Below are positions 18,501 to 26,955 of a stretch of DNA of 64,000 nt, piece by piece. Numbering within the stretch: the first letter of the stretch is position 1; every line of letters begins with the position of its first letter. The notes beneath the pieces are model-generated. The model did not search any database. It was not told where the DNA came from and saw nothing but the letters and a program-made list of their open reading frames with translations. The stretch is from Mesorhizobium loti (lineage in GTDB: Bacteria > Pseudomonadota > Alphaproteobacteria > Rhizobiales > Rhizobiaceae). The stretch spans positions 211,575 to 275,574 of the forward strand of contig NZ_QGGH01000007.1 of the NCBI RefSeq assembly GCF_003148495.1, read 5' to 3'. The position numbers were made by a program, and so were the translations under genes.

Positions 18501-18951
18501 GGCGCCCGCAGCCGCCCAGGCGGACGACGAGCCGGCCCTCAAGCCGGCGGCCAAGCCCAAGGCTGAGGCCAAGGCGCAGTCGGCCAACACGCCGGCCAAG
18601 GTTCCGCTCGCGCCGCAACGCCCGTCCGACCAGCCGGTCGACGTCGTCGGCGAGGTCAAGCCCGATCAGGTTGCATCCATCGATCCGGCATCGACCGCGA
18701 CCGGCGGTGGTTCGTGGTCGATGCAGATCGCTTCACAGCCGACGGTCGAAAGCGCCCAGTCCAGCTACCAGGATCTGCAGCGCCGCTACGGCAGCGTGCT
18801 CGCCGGGCGTACCGCCAACATCGTCAAGGCCGAGATCGCCGGCAAGGGCACGTTCTACCGCGTGCGCGTCCCTGCCCAGTCGCGCAACGACGCGATCAAT
18901 TTGTGCACCAGCTACAAGGCCGCCGGCGGCAACTGTTTCGTCTCGCGCTAG
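15580..18951 (+). CDS. Large acidic SPOR-domain membrane protein, probably FtsN-like
   Basis: 1123 residues. Residues 1-750 form a very acidic, low-complexity cytoplasmic region with repeated D/E-rich segments (for example VSLDDDFHLDLDEVDDQ, ISLEDELMLDDHS). A single transmembrane helix (GLFIAAIVGAVAVAGGLGAF) lies near 756-778, then a periplasmic Ala/Pro/Lys-rich linker, and a SPOR domain at about 1044-1123 (SWSMQIASQPTVESAQSSYQ ... GGNCFVSR). SPOR domains bind denuded glycan at the septum. Topology and position between argS and nagZ suggest the alphaproteobacterial FtsN-like division protein, though the N-terminal part is far longer than usual. ATG 15580 (MADRTQLRVADNND) is chosen over ATG 15556; neither has a strong SD. 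Confidence 0.8.
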   Translation: MADRTQLRVADNNDIADDDPFAELTRIMGFDPRQPVKPQSPAQPKAPAVDHMAEEGDFDIDLEKEMMGEFGADDSDAAPVAGAHEPRFGHEPAFEAADAGAMDDELSVSLDDDFHLDLDEVDDQAAGASHAAAAETVPSFESDFDNAVASSLEDVSPFEDDQPMADELAASLDQDFRIDEEAEEARHPVAVANAPASVETASNHEFDDAVAISLEDELMLDDHSAVEQSHTAADPVEYPMPEQAAARDAQAISGEYLAGDFDDAMADVDMDFDSRSDEPVAFDEPQAHDMPADSADAKGEISSPEGASDDAFDLNFDVSFADAIEEPVTEVATATVQPVAPAADVAEPVQAPIADERSLEDELNALLGAMTARTVPMASEPATAQPAVAAPPPAEAAETAEEPAELVGDLHWDLDESSPEQPQHLGDAQAADVNLDDLLLDEVEGLDSGSEAAGQGDVDFDNDAFDAALAKSLDPREVARDNSADSLDWLAERSTPPEPARSWSRVTPVPQQPSFSAQPAFSAQPAASMASMAAAPAVAAATAYRSAEPVETVTPAAPVWAPQSRQPARYEDMPDVETVDVPERVVALADDLDIPELHFEEDQPATSGYDDLDAEFSSLLSEMNAVEVAAAPAGSVAGASYDDDSYATGFKPGYDSVSTGYDSVKPGHDGIKPGYEPEARTYAARPMDMSARAAAPTGYADASDGFDLDSLPGSQPVSQADDFTVDELDYDPELDEAMAVPGLGEREAARPSRGRGLFIAAIVGAVAVAGGLGAFALSFGGKGGSDAPVIVKADNAPIKVKPENPGGAVVPNQDNKVYDAVRGAKPAEPIQEKLVTNTEEPVDVQAKDPARAIDLSPDQNAGAVGTDVGNAAPAAGNAAPTAGDASADNMAAAPKSEDRIAQVLQEADKGTNADVVAVAPRKVRTMVVKSDGSLVPREDPAPVAPQVAATEPVDPAPQHVAPSAQADADQTGTVAPAAAQADDEPALKPAAKPKAEAKAQSANTPAKVPLAPQRPSDQPVDVVGEVKPDQVASIDPASTATGGGSWSMQIASQPTVESAQSSYQDLQRRYGSVLAGRTANIVKAEIAGKGTFYRVRVPAQSRNDAINLCTSYKAAGGNCFVSR

Positions 18952-18968
18952 AGCCGGAGCCAACCGAT

Positions 18969-19001
18969 AAAAGCCGGCGCGGTCACCGCGCCGGCTTTTT
19001 T
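18969..19001 (+). terminator. Rho-independent terminator after the SPOR gene
   Basis: AAAAGCCGGCGCGG-TCA-CCGCGCCGGCTTTTTT, a 12-bp stem with a six-T tail, 17 bases after the stop. It separates the SPOR gene from nagZ, which therefore probably has its own promoter in 19002-19082. Confidence 0.9.
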
Positions 19002-19082
19002 CATGGGGAAAGCAGATCTGGCGTTCGACCGCTTGTGATCCGGATGATTCCCTTTGATCGCGCGAAGCTTTAGACTCGTGAC

Positions 19083-20102
19083 ATGACCGAATCAAAATCC
19101 ATGATCCTCGGCTGTGCCGGGAAATCGCTCACCCGCGAAGAAATCAATTTCTATCGCAATGAATGCCCATGGGCCTTCATCCTGTTTGCGCGCAACATCG
19201 GCGAGACCGAACAGATCCGCGATCTGGTTGCCTCGATGCGCGACTGTATCGGGCGTCCGGACGCGCTGGTGTTCATCGACCAGGAAGGCGGCCGTGTACA
19301 ACGCCTGCGGCCGCCGCTGGCGCCGAATTATCCGGCCGGTGGTGCGCTTGGCGCGCTGTGGCGCGACGACCATGATGCCGGCGCCCGCGCGGCCTGGCTG
19401 ATGGCGCGGCTGCACGCCTTCGACCTGCTGCGCTACGGCATCACCGCCGATTGCCTGCCGGTGCTCGACGTGCCGATCCAAGGCGCCAGCGATGTCATCG
19501 GCGCGCGTGCCTATGGCAAGGACCCACGACCGGTGATCGAACTTGGCCGTGCCGCCGCGGAAGGGCTGATGGCAGGCGGCGTGCTGCCTGTCATGAAGCA
19601 TATTCCGGGCCATGGACGTGCCTTTGCCGACACGCATTTCGAATTGCCTGTCGTCAATGCCTCGCTCAGCGATCTGCAGCGGCATGATTTCGCCCCGTTC
19701 CGGGAGCTCAACCATCTGCCGATGGCAATGACGGCGCATGTCGTCTACAGCGCGATCGACCCCAACAATCCGGCGACCACGTCCGGCAAGGTTATCGACG
19801 AGATCATCCGGCGCGAAATCGGCTTTGACGGGCTACTGATGAGTGACGACACGTCGATGAAGGCACTTTCTGGGGATTTCCCGACAAAGGCGGCCTCGAT
19901 CCTTGCAGCGGGCTGCGATCTGGTCCTTCACTGCAATGGCGTTTTCGAGGAGATGGCCGGCATTGCATCGCGCACCACGGGGCTTGAGGGCACGTCGCTG
20001 GAGCGCGCAAAGCGGGCGCTGACCTATATAAAGAACCGTGACACGGTTGAAGAAACCGAAATACGTGCCGAATTCGCCACCTACTTCGATGCGGTGGCAT
20101 AG
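19083..20102 (+). CDS. nagZ: Beta-N-acetylhexosaminidase (muropeptide recycling)
   Basis: 339-residue glycoside hydrolase family 3 enzyme that removes N-acetylglucosamine from anhydro-muropeptides in the cytoplasm. The signature MKHIPGHGRAFADTHFELP carries the catalytic His loop; FIDQEGGRVQRL and GLLMSDDTSMKAL (nucleophile Asp) are present. There is no signal peptide, as expected for NagZ. ATG 19083 is four bases after the preceding stop of a short spurious frame; the SD is weak. It is followed closely by scpA. Confidence 0.93.
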   Translation: MTESKSMILGCAGKSLTREEINFYRNECPWAFILFARNIGETEQIRDLVASMRDCIGRPDALVFIDQEGGRVQRLRPPLAPNYPAGGALGALWRDDHDAGARAAWLMARLHAFDLLRYGITADCLPVLDVPIQGASDVIGARAYGKDPRPVIELGRAAAEGLMAGGVLPVMKHIPGHGRAFADTHFELPVVNASLSDLQRHDFAPFRELNHLPMAMTAHVVYSAIDPNNPATTSGKVIDEIIRREIGFDGLLMSDDTSMKALSGDFPTKAASILAAGCDLVLHCNGVFEEMAGIASRTTGLEGTSLERAKRALTYIKNRDTVEETEIRAEFATYFDAVA

Positions 20103-20121
20103 CAAAGGGAAGTGGCGGGCA

Positions 20122-20964
20122 GTGGCGGAAACATTGGAAAGCAAGGCCGCGAAGGCCGCACCGATGGACCGTCTGTGGGCCGAGAATGACGATTCACGCG
20201 TCACCGGCGACCCGTCGCTGGTCGTCGACGTGGCCGGCTTCGAAGGTCCGCTCGATCTTCTGCTGCATCTTGCCCGCACCCAGAAGGTCGATTTGGCGCG
20301 CATTTCGATCCTGGCGCTGGTCGAGCAATATCTGACTTTTGTCGAGACGGCGCGGGCGCTCAGGCTCGAGCTTGCCGCCGACTATCTGGTGATGGCGGCG
20401 TGGCTGGCCTTCCTCAAGTCGAAGCTTCTGATCCCCAAGCAGCCGGGCGACGAGGGCGAAAGCGGCGAGGAACTGGCGGCGGTGCTGCAATTCCGATTGA
20501 AGCGGCTGGAGGCGATGCGAGACGCCTCGGCGCGCCTGGTCAACCGCAACCGGCTCGGCCGAGACGTGTTCGCGCGCGGCATGCCGGAAATGGTCATCGT
20601 TGAAAAGCGCAACGCCTATTCGGCCTCGCTCTTCGACCTGCTGACCGCCTACGCTCAGCAGCGGCAGAAGCAGGCGATCAACAATGTCACGATCGCCAGG
20701 CGCGGTGTCTGGTCGCTCAAGGATGCGCGCGATATCCTGACCCGTCTGGTCGGGGCTCTGCACGACTGGGCGACGCTGGAAAGTTTTCTGATCGTGTACA
20801 TGACCAGCCCCGAGGAGCGGCGCACGGCGATCGCCAGCTCGTTTGCGGCTACGTTGGAACTGGTGCGTGAGGGCACGATGGACATGCGGCAGGATGAAGT
20901 GTTCGCGCCGATCTATCTGCGCGGCCGCACGCAGGCAATCAAGGCAGTCGAGGTGGCATCATGA
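20122..20964 (+). CDS. scpA: Segregation and condensation protein A
   Basis: Kleisin subunit that bridges SMC dimers in chromosome condensation. N-terminal motif DVAGFEGPLDLLLHLARTQK, the middle linker with LAAVLQFRLKRLEAMRDASA, and the C-terminal winged helix (LESFLIVYMTSPEERRTAIA) fit ScpA. A GTG at 20122, 20 bases after nagZ stops and preceded by AAAGGGA, gives 280 residues. The frame is open back to 20038 inside nagZ; ATG 20164 is a shorter alternative. It overlaps scpB by four bases (ATGA), indicating translational coupling. Confidence 0.9.
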   Translation: MAETLESKAAKAAPMDRLWAENDDSRVTGDPSLVVDVAGFEGPLDLLLHLARTQKVDLARISILALVEQYLTFVETARALRLELAADYLVMAAWLAFLKSKLLIPKQPGDEGESGEELAAVLQFRLKRLEAMRDASARLVNRNRLGRDVFARGMPEMVIVEKRNAYSASLFDLLTAYAQQRQKQAINNVTIARRGVWSLKDARDILTRLVGALHDWATLESFLIVYMTSPEERRTAIASSFAATLELVREGTMDMRQDEVFAPIYLRGRTQAIKAVEVAS

Positions 20965-21728
20965 GCGAACGCGCCAACGCTTCGGTTATCCCATTCAAGG
21001 TCGGCGATGAAGCCGAAGAGGAGTCGCTTTCCCAGGACCGGACTGAGCAAAAGGTACACAATCCGGCGGAGCGGCTGCATCTGGGGGAAGCCGTGCGCAT
21101 GGCCGAGGCGATCGTGTTCGCCAGCGCTGAGCCTGTCAGCGAAAAGCAGCTTGCGGCCCGCCTTCCAGATGGCATCAACATTGCCCTGGCCATGGCCGAG
21201 CTGCAGCAGATCTATGCCCGGCGCGGCGTCAATCTGGTGCGTATCGGCGACGCCTGGGCGTTCCGCACGGCCGGTGATCTCGCTTTCCTGATGAGCCGGG
21301 ATACCGTCCAACAAAGGAAGCTCTCCCGCGCGGCCCTCGAAGTGCTGGCGATCATCGCCTATCACCAGCCGGTGACGCGCGCCGAAATCGAGGATATCCG
21401 GGGCGTCGAAACCTCGAAGGGTACGCTCGACACGTTGCTGGAAACGGAATGGGTGCGCATGCGCGGCCGGCGCAAAACGCCGGGACGCCCTGTCACCTAC
21501 GGCACCACGGACACCTTCCTCGACCATTTCGCCCTGGAGGAGATCCGCGATCTTCCCGGCATGGAGGAACTGAAGGGGGCGGGGCTGCTTTCGGGCCGTA
21601 TGCCGTCGAATTTCGCCATTCCGGTTCCGCCGTCCGATCCCGATGCATTGACCGACGATGAGGATGCGCTGACCGACATCGATCTCGAGGAACTCGGCCT
21701 GTTGACGCCGCGCGTCACGGAAGATTGA
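20961..21728 (+). CDS. scpB: Segregation and condensation protein B
   Basis: 255-residue winged-helix partner of ScpA in the SMC-ScpAB complex. Family motifs: EAIVFASAEPVSEKQLAARL, LSRAALEVLAIIAYHQPVTR, AEIEDIRGVETSKGTLDTLL and the GRPVTYGTTDTFLDHF segment. It has an extended polar N-terminus of about 40 residues and an acidic tail (DEDALTDIDLEELG). ATG 20961 overlaps the scpA stop. Confidence 0.94.
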   Translation: MSERANASVIPFKVGDEAEEESLSQDRTEQKVHNPAERLHLGEAVRMAEAIVFASAEPVSEKQLAARLPDGINIALAMAELQQIYARRGVNLVRIGDAWAFRTAGDLAFLMSRDTVQQRKLSRAALEVLAIIAYHQPVTRAEIEDIRGVETSKGTLDTLLETEWVRMRGRRKTPGRPVTYGTTDTFLDHFALEEIRDLPGMEELKGAGLLSGRMPSNFAIPVPPSDPDALTDDEDALTDIDLEELGLLTPRVTED

Positions 21729-21897
21729 CTGGCATTGGCCGCCGATCTGTCGAGGATGCGCGGATTCGTAGCGGGCCATCACGTTGAAAATGCGTGACAT
21801 CCGCCACCCTTTCATAAACTCTGTCGCAGTTGTGTTTGAATCCCAACGCGAAAACGCATAGATCATCGCCAGGGAAAACATTCGAGAGAGATTTGCT

Positions 21898-22119
21898 ATG
21901 GGTTCATTTTCGATTTGGCACTGGATGATCGTGCTGGTGATCGTGCTTTTGGTGTTCGGCCGCGGCAAGATTCCCGAGCTGATGGGCGACATGGCCAAGG
22001 GCATCAAGAGCTTCAAGAAGGGCATGGCCGACGACGACGTTGCCGAAGACAAGCGCACTGTCGAACACCGCGCCGACGAGACCGTTGCGGCCGCGAAGGA
22101 AAAAGCCAGCAAGAGCTGA
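21898..22119 (+). CDS. tatA: Sec-independent translocase subunit TatA
   Basis: 73 residues: a short N-terminal transmembrane helix (WHWMIVLVIVLLVF), the FGRGKIPELMGDMAKGIKSF hinge/amphipathic helix, then a charged tail. TatA multimerises to form the passage for folded, twin-arginine-signal proteins. It is preceded by GAGAGAG and a 170-base gap from scpB that likely holds the tat promoter. It is followed by tatB after 29 bases. Confidence 0.95.
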   Translation: MGSFSIWHWMIVLVIVLLVFGRGKIPELMGDMAKGIKSFKKGMADDDVAEDKRTVEHRADETVAAAKEKASKS

Positions 22120-22148
22120 GCCAAAGGTTCTAGTCGGAACAGAGTGCC

Positions 22149-22967
22149 ATGTTTGAAGTCGGCTGGACCGAAATGCTGGTCATCGCGATCGTCATGATCG
22201 TGGTCGTCGGGCCTAAGGATTTGCCCAATATGCTGCGCACCTTCGGCCGCACGACGGCGAAGCTGCGCGCTATGGCGTCCGATTTCCAGAAACAGTTCAA
22301 CGAGGCGCTTAAGGAAGCCGAGCTCGACGACGTCAAGAAGTCGGTCGACGAGCTCAGGGGTCTCAGCCCGATGGCCGAGATCAGGAAGCAGCTCAATCCG
22401 TTCGAACAGGCTGCGGCCGACGTTCGCTCCGGCGTCGACGCGGCGATGAAGCCGAAGCCGGCGGCTGATCCGGCAACACCTGCCGCCTCGACCCCGCAGG
22501 CGGCCGAGCCGTTGAAGAATGGTGCAACGACCATGCCTGGCGTCAACGGGCCGGAAGCAGCGCCAGCAGCGCCGATTTTCCCGGCGATGACCGACGAATC
22601 GGTGGTGACGTCGTCACTGCCGACGGCACCTGTTGCGGCGTCGAAGGCGTCCGCTGCGAAGAAAGCAGCCAAGCCTGCGCCGGCAAAAGCGACGCCGGTT
22701 GCAAAGGCACCGGCCAAGGCTTCGGTACATGGCGCAAAGGCTCCTGCGGCGGCGAAAACCGTGACCACCAAAGCCACGCCGGTCTCCAAGGTGCCGGCGA
22801 AAGCGGTGCCCGCGGCAAAGCCTGAAACGCCCAAGGCCGCCAAGCCTGCTGCGGCCAAGGTGATCGCGACCAAGACCGTAGCAACCAAGACGGGGGCGAA
22901 AGCCGAACCGAAGCCTGCTGCGGCGAAGAAGCCGGTTGCCAAGAAGACGGCTGGAGCCGCCAAGTGA
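22149..22967 (+). CDS. tatB: Sec-independent translocase subunit TatB
   Basis: 272 residues. The N-terminus (MFEVGWTEMLVIAIVMIVVV, GPKDLPNMLRTFGRT) is the TatB membrane helix and hinge with the conserved Glu and Gly-Pro, followed by an amphipathic helix to about residue 110. TatB forms the substrate-receptor complex with TatC. The remaining ~150 residues are an Ala/Lys/Pro-rich low-complexity tail (TPVAKAPAKASVHGAKAPAA), longer than in enterobacterial TatB but common in rhizobia. Its stop overlaps the tatC start by four bases. Confidence 0.94.
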   Translation: MFEVGWTEMLVIAIVMIVVVGPKDLPNMLRTFGRTTAKLRAMASDFQKQFNEALKEAELDDVKKSVDELRGLSPMAEIRKQLNPFEQAAADVRSGVDAAMKPKPAADPATPAASTPQAAEPLKNGATTMPGVNGPEAAPAAPIFPAMTDESVVTSSLPTAPVAASKASAAKKAAKPAPAKATPVAKAPAKASVHGAKAPAAAKTVTTKATPVSKVPAKAVPAAKPETPKAAKPAAAKVIATKTVATKTGAKAEPKPAAAKKPVAKKTAGAAK

Positions 22968-23839
22968 GTGTTTCGGACAAGGAAAAGGACGAGATCGAGA
23001 AATCGTCGGCGCCGCTGATGGAGCATCTGATCGAGTTGCGCCGGCGGCTGATCTGGTCGATCGGCGGCTTCTTTGTCGCCTTCCTGGTTTGTTTCTTCTT
23101 CGCCAAGAAGCTGTTCAACCTGCTTGTGATCCCGTTCAAATGGGCAACGAAGTGGGCAGGGCTCGATCCGCACAAAGTCGAGCTGATCTACACCGCGCCG
23201 CAGGAGTTCTTCTTCACCCAGGTCAAGCTCGCCATGTTCGGCGGCATGGTCATCGCCTTTCCGCTGATCGCCACGCAGATCTACAAGTTCATCGCGCCCG
23301 GCCTCTACAAGAACGAGCGCAACGCCTTCCTGCCGTTCCTGATCGCATCGCCCATCCTGTTCCTGATGGGCGCGTCGCTGGTCTATTTCTTCTTCACGCC
23401 GATGGTGATGTGGTTCTTCCTCGCCATGCAGCAGGCCGGCACCGACGATCAGGTGCAGATTTCGCTGCTGCCGAAAGTGTCGGAATATCTCAGCCTGATC
23501 ATGACACTGATCTTCTCCTTCGGCCTGGTGTTTCAGCTGCCGGTGGTGACCAGCCTGATGACACGGGTCGGCATGCTGTCGTCCAAGGGGCTGGCCGAGA
23601 AGCGCAAATGGGCGATCGTCATTGCCTTCGTCGTCGCGGCCGTGCTGACGCCGCCAGATCCGATGAGCCAGATCGGCCTGGCCATTCCGACCATCCTTCT
23701 CTACGAGGTCTCCATCTGGGCTGCCCGGCTGATCGAGCGCGATCAGGAAAAGCAGCGTGTGGCGCGCGAGAAGCAGGACGCGGCGGAGACCGTGGCGGAC
23801 AAAGCCCCGGACGAGCCTCCGGCGCCGGCTGCCTCGTAG
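22964..23839 (+). CDS. tatC: Sec-independent translocase subunit TatC
   Basis: 291-residue polytopic inner-membrane protein with six predicted helices, which binds twin-arginine signal peptides. Family signatures: MEHLIELRRRLIWSIGGFFV at the N-terminus, YTAPQEFFFTQVKLAMFGG, and the late VVAAVLTPPDPMSQIGLAIP. Translation starts at GTG 22964 overlapping the tatB stop (GTGAGTG context). It has a charged C-terminal tail of about 40 residues. Confidence 0.95.
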   Translation: MSVSDKEKDEIEKSSAPLMEHLIELRRRLIWSIGGFFVAFLVCFFFAKKLFNLLVIPFKWATKWAGLDPHKVELIYTAPQEFFFTQVKLAMFGGMVIAFPLIATQIYKFIAPGLYKNERNAFLPFLIASPILFLMGASLVYFFFTPMVMWFFLAMQQAGTDDQVQISLLPKVSEYLSLIMTLIFSFGLVFQLPVVTSLMTRVGMLSSKGLAEKRKWAIVIAFVVAAVLTPPDPMSQIGLAIPTILLYEVSIWAARLIERDQEKQRVAREKQDAAETVADKAPDEPPAPAAS

Positions 23840-23947
23840 GCAACAGAGCGGCGGCAGCGGCGGAAAAAGACAGTCGCCGCCCCGCCCATCTTGCATCGAT
23901 CTCAGATGCGGTTTACGCCCTCTGGCCTAGCTCAGGAGCGTTCAAAC

Positions 23948-25252
23948 ATGCTTGACATCAAATGGATTCGCGACAACCCGAAGGCCCTAGTCGAGGCGCT
24001 GGTGAAGCGCTCGTGGTCGGCGGGTGAGGCGCAGTCCACGGTCGACGGACTGATCGCCTCGGACGAGGCGCGGCGCGAACACGTCACCGAACTGCAGACC
24101 AAGCAGGAGCGCCGCAACGCCGCCTCGAAGGAGATCGGCAATGCCATGCGTTCGGGCGACGCGGCACTTGCCGAAAGGCTGAAGGCTGAAGTCGGCGAGA
24201 TAAAAACCTTCATCCAGAACGGCGAGGCGCGGGAACGCGATCTCGACAAGGCGCTGAACGATGCGCTGGCGGTGCTGCCCAATGTGCCGTTCGATGACGT
24301 GCCTGTCGGCAAAGACGAGCACGACAATGTCGTCAAGCATATCGTTGGCCAGGTGCCGACGCGGCCCAATTGGGTGAAGGAGCATTTCGAGATCGGCGAA
24401 GCGCTCGGCATGATGGATTTCGAGCGCGCCGCGAAGCTGTCAGGCTCGCGCTTCACCGTGCTGAAGAGCGGGCTGGCGCGGATGGAGCGCGCGCTCGGCC
24501 AGTTCATGCTCGATTTGCATACGACCGAGCATGGCTACGAAGAAGTCATCCCGCCGCTGATGGTCAAGGACGACGTTCTCTTCGGCACCAACCAGTTGCC
24601 GAAGTTCGAGGAAGATCTGTTCTTCACGCCGCACGGGGAGGGCAGGCTTGGCCTGATTCCGACCGCCGAAGTGCCGCTCACCAATCTGGTGCGTGAGGAA
24701 ATCACCGCGCATGAAAAGCTACCGCTGCGCTACACCGCGCTGACGCCATGCTTCCGTTCGGAAGCGGGTTCGGCCGGGCGCGATACGCGCGGCATGCTGC
24801 GCCAGCACCAGTTCTACAAGGTCGAGCTGGTGTCGATCACCGACCAGGAATCGTCACTTGCCGAACATGAGCGGATGACGCAATGCGCCGAGGAAGTGCT
24901 CAAGCGGCTCGGGCTGCCGTTCCGCACCATGACGCTGTGCACCGGCGACATGGGCTTTGGCGCGCGCAAGACCTACGATATCGAGGTCTGGCTACCCGGC
25001 CAGAACGCCTATCGCGAGATTTCGTCCTGCTCGGTGTGCGGCGATTTCCAGGCGCGCCGCATGGATGCCCGCTACAAGGACAGAGACGGCAAGGGCAACC
25101 GTTTCGTCCACACGCTCAACGGTTCGGGCACCGCGGTTGGCCGCGCGCTCATCGCTGTCATCGAAAACTACCAGAATGAGGATGGCAGCGTAACCATTCC
25201 TGAAGTGCTGCGGCCTTACATGGGCGGTCTGGAAAAGATCGAAGCGAAATAA
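23948..25252 (+). CDS. serS: Seryl-tRNA synthetase
   Basis: 434-residue class II synthetase. The N-terminal coiled-coil tRNA-binding arm spans about residues 30-110. Motif 2 (FRSEAGSAGRDTRGMLRQHQ) and motif 3 (NGSGTAVGRALIAVIENYQN) are present. ATG 23948 gives MLDIKWIRDNPKALVEAL, the standard start; the open frame further upstream to 23891 is not conserved. The stop overlaps the surE start by one base (TAATG). Confidence 0.96.
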   Translation: MLDIKWIRDNPKALVEALVKRSWSAGEAQSTVDGLIASDEARREHVTELQTKQERRNAASKEIGNAMRSGDAALAERLKAEVGEIKTFIQNGEARERDLDKALNDALAVLPNVPFDDVPVGKDEHDNVVKHIVGQVPTRPNWVKEHFEIGEALGMMDFERAAKLSGSRFTVLKSGLARMERALGQFMLDLHTTEHGYEEVIPPLMVKDDVLFGTNQLPKFEEDLFFTPHGEGRLGLIPTAEVPLTNLVREEITAHEKLPLRYTALTPCFRSEAGSAGRDTRGMLRQHQFYKVELVSITDQESSLAEHERMTQCAEEVLKRLGLPFRTMTLCTGDMGFGARKTYDIEVWLPGQNAYREISSCSVCGDFQARRMDARYKDRDGKGNRFVHTLNGSGTAVGRALIAVIENYQNEDGSVTIPEVLRPYMGGLEKIEAK

Positions 25253-26010
25253 TGCGCATTCTTCTGACCAATGACGACGGCATTCATGCCGAGGGCCTGG
25301 CGTCGCTCGAACGCGTCGCGCGTACGCTGTCCGACGATGTCTGGGTGGTGGCGCCGGAGCAGGACCAGTCCGGTTATGCTCATTCGCTGTCGATCTCGGA
25401 GCCGCTGCGGCTGCGCAAGATCGGCGAGAAGCACTTTGCCGTGCGCGGCACGCCGACCGATTGCGTCATCATGGGCGTCAAGAAGATCCTGCCCGGCGCA
25501 CCGGACCTGATCCTGTCCGGCATCAATTCCGGCGCCAACATCGCTGACGACGTCACCTATTCCGGCACCGTCGCCGGCGCCATGGAAGGCGCGCTGCTCG
25601 GCATCCGCTCGATCGCGCTCAGCCAGGGCTACAGCTATGTCGGCGAAGATCGCGTCGTTCCCTATGAGACGACCGAGGCGCTGGCGCCGGCGCTGCTGAA
25701 GAAGCTGGTCGCAACACCGCTGCCGGACGGCGTGCTGCTCAATGTCAATTTCCCTAACTGCACTCCCGAAGAGGTCGCCGGTACAGTGGTCACCTCGCAA
25801 GGCAAGCTCGTGCACAGCCTGTGGGTCGACGAGCGCCGCGACGGGCGCGGCCTGCCTTACTATTGGCTGCGCTTTGGCCGCGAGCCGGTCGAAGGCAAGC
25901 AAGGTACTGACCTCTACGCTCTGCGCAACAGGCTGGTGTCGGTGACGCCATTGCAGCTCGACCTGACCGCGCATGAAATCCGTGACCAACTGAGCAAGGC
26001 GCTTGCATGA
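25252..26010 (+). CDS. surE: 5'-nucleotidase SurE
   Basis: 252-residue metal-dependent nucleoside/poly-phosphatase of the SurE family. The N-terminal MRILLTNDDGIHAEGL holds the metal-binding Asp pair, with DQSGYAHSLSI, GTPTDCVIMG and SGINSGANIADDVTYSGTVA completing the active site. It acts in stationary-phase survival. It overlaps serS by one base and pcm by four, within a serS-surE-pcm operon. Confidence 0.95.
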   Translation: MRILLTNDDGIHAEGLASLERVARTLSDDVWVVAPEQDQSGYAHSLSISEPLRLRKIGEKHFAVRGTPTDCVIMGVKKILPGAPDLILSGINSGANIADDVTYSGTVAGAMEGALLGIRSIALSQGYSYVGEDRVVPYETTEALAPALLKKLVATPLPDGVLLNVNFPNCTPEEVAGTVVTSQGKLVHSLWVDERRDGRGLPYYWLRFGREPVEGKQGTDLYALRNRLVSVTPLQLDLTAHEIRDQLSKALA

Positions 26011-26660
26011 ACCAGGGGATCGATGACCGCGAAGGTTTTGCTGCCTTTCTGCTGCGCCTGCGCGGCCGGGGGACGGTGCCGAAGGCGCTGATAGCGGCGT
26101 TCGAGGCGACACCACGGCGCGGTTTCCTGGCTGCCCAGTTTCATCAGATCGCCTGGTCGGACCGCATGCTGCCGATCGAATGCGGCGAGGCGATCGAGGG
26201 CGCCGACATGCAGGCGGCGGTGATCGCGGCGCTTGCCATCGAGCAGGGCAACCGCGTGCTCGAGGTCGGTACCGGCTCCGGCTATACCTCGGCGGTGATG
26301 TCGCGGCTGGCGGCGCGGGTCGTCACCACCGATCGCTACAAGACGCTCGTCGAGCAGGCCAGGCAGCGCTTTGAGGCGCTCGGCATCGGCAATGTGATCG
26401 TGCGCCACGCCGATGGGTCCGGCGGGCTGCCGAACGAAGGGCCGTTCGACCGCATCGTCGCCTGGGCTGCCTTCGACAGCCTGCCGCGCTTCCTGCTGGA
26501 TCAATTGTCGAGCGGCGGGATTGTTATCGCCCCGATCGGACCCGAGGAGGGCGAGCAGGTGCTGGCCAAGCTGACCAAGGTCGGCAGCCGGTTCGAGCGC
26601 GAGGACATCGGCCTTGTCCGCCTGCAGCCGATCCTGCGCAGTGTCGCCGCCGTCATTTAG
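26007..26660 (+). CDS. pcm: Protein-L-isoaspartate O-methyltransferase
   Basis: 217-residue SAM-dependent methyltransferase that repairs isoaspartyl damage. The SAM-binding motif is VLEVGTGSGYTSAVMSRLA; the conserved post-I region (VVTTDRYKTLVEQARQRFEA) and GPFDRIVAWAAFDSLP are present. It overlaps surE (ATGA) and precedes the nlpD-like gene, reproducing the surE-pcm-nlpD order known from enterobacteria. Confidence 0.92.
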   Translation: MNQGIDDREGFAAFLLRLRGRGTVPKALIAAFEATPRRGFLAAQFHQIAWSDRMLPIECGEAIEGADMQAAVIAALAIEQGNRVLEVGTGSGYTSAVMSRLAARVVTTDRYKTLVEQARQRFEALGIGNVIVRHADGSGGLPNEGPFDRIVAWAAFDSLPRFLLDQLSSGGIVIAPIGPEEGEQVLAKLTKVGSRFEREDIGLVRLQPILRSVAAVI

Positions 26661-26955
26661 GCGGTGTCGATATTCCGGTGATGCCGGCCTGCAAACGGTA
26701 GTTTCCTGCGCTTCCGGTGCTCAGGTACCAAAAGTACGCTCCGCTCGTCGCAAGGGCGACCCCGGAAGCCACCTTGTTTGGTCGCTTCGCGCCCGTCTTC
26801 GACTCCGGCTCGGCCTGACCTGAATCTCAACACCCTTCAGCTCGCTCTCTAATATTTTAAGAAAATTGCGCCGGATTCCATGAGGTTAACCGTCGAGTAA
26901 CATTAACGCGCTTTAATCATGCCTAGTTTGTACCGGGTATGTGCGGGTCAGTGCG
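26661..26955. other. Intergenic region between pcm and the NlpD-like gene
   Basis: About 295 bases. No ORF with family features. The last 100 bases are AT-rich (AATATTTTAAGAAAATT, then GTTAACCGTCGAGTAACATTAA), suggesting a promoter for the NlpD-like gene. A CCGGAAGC-rich stretch around 26700-26800 may be a decayed repeat. Confidence 0.4.

Noticed and set aside
22441..22967. TatB tail as a separate histone-like gene
   Set aside because: The Lys/Ala-rich tail is in frame with the TatB membrane helix and couples to tatC; it is a tail, not a fusion.
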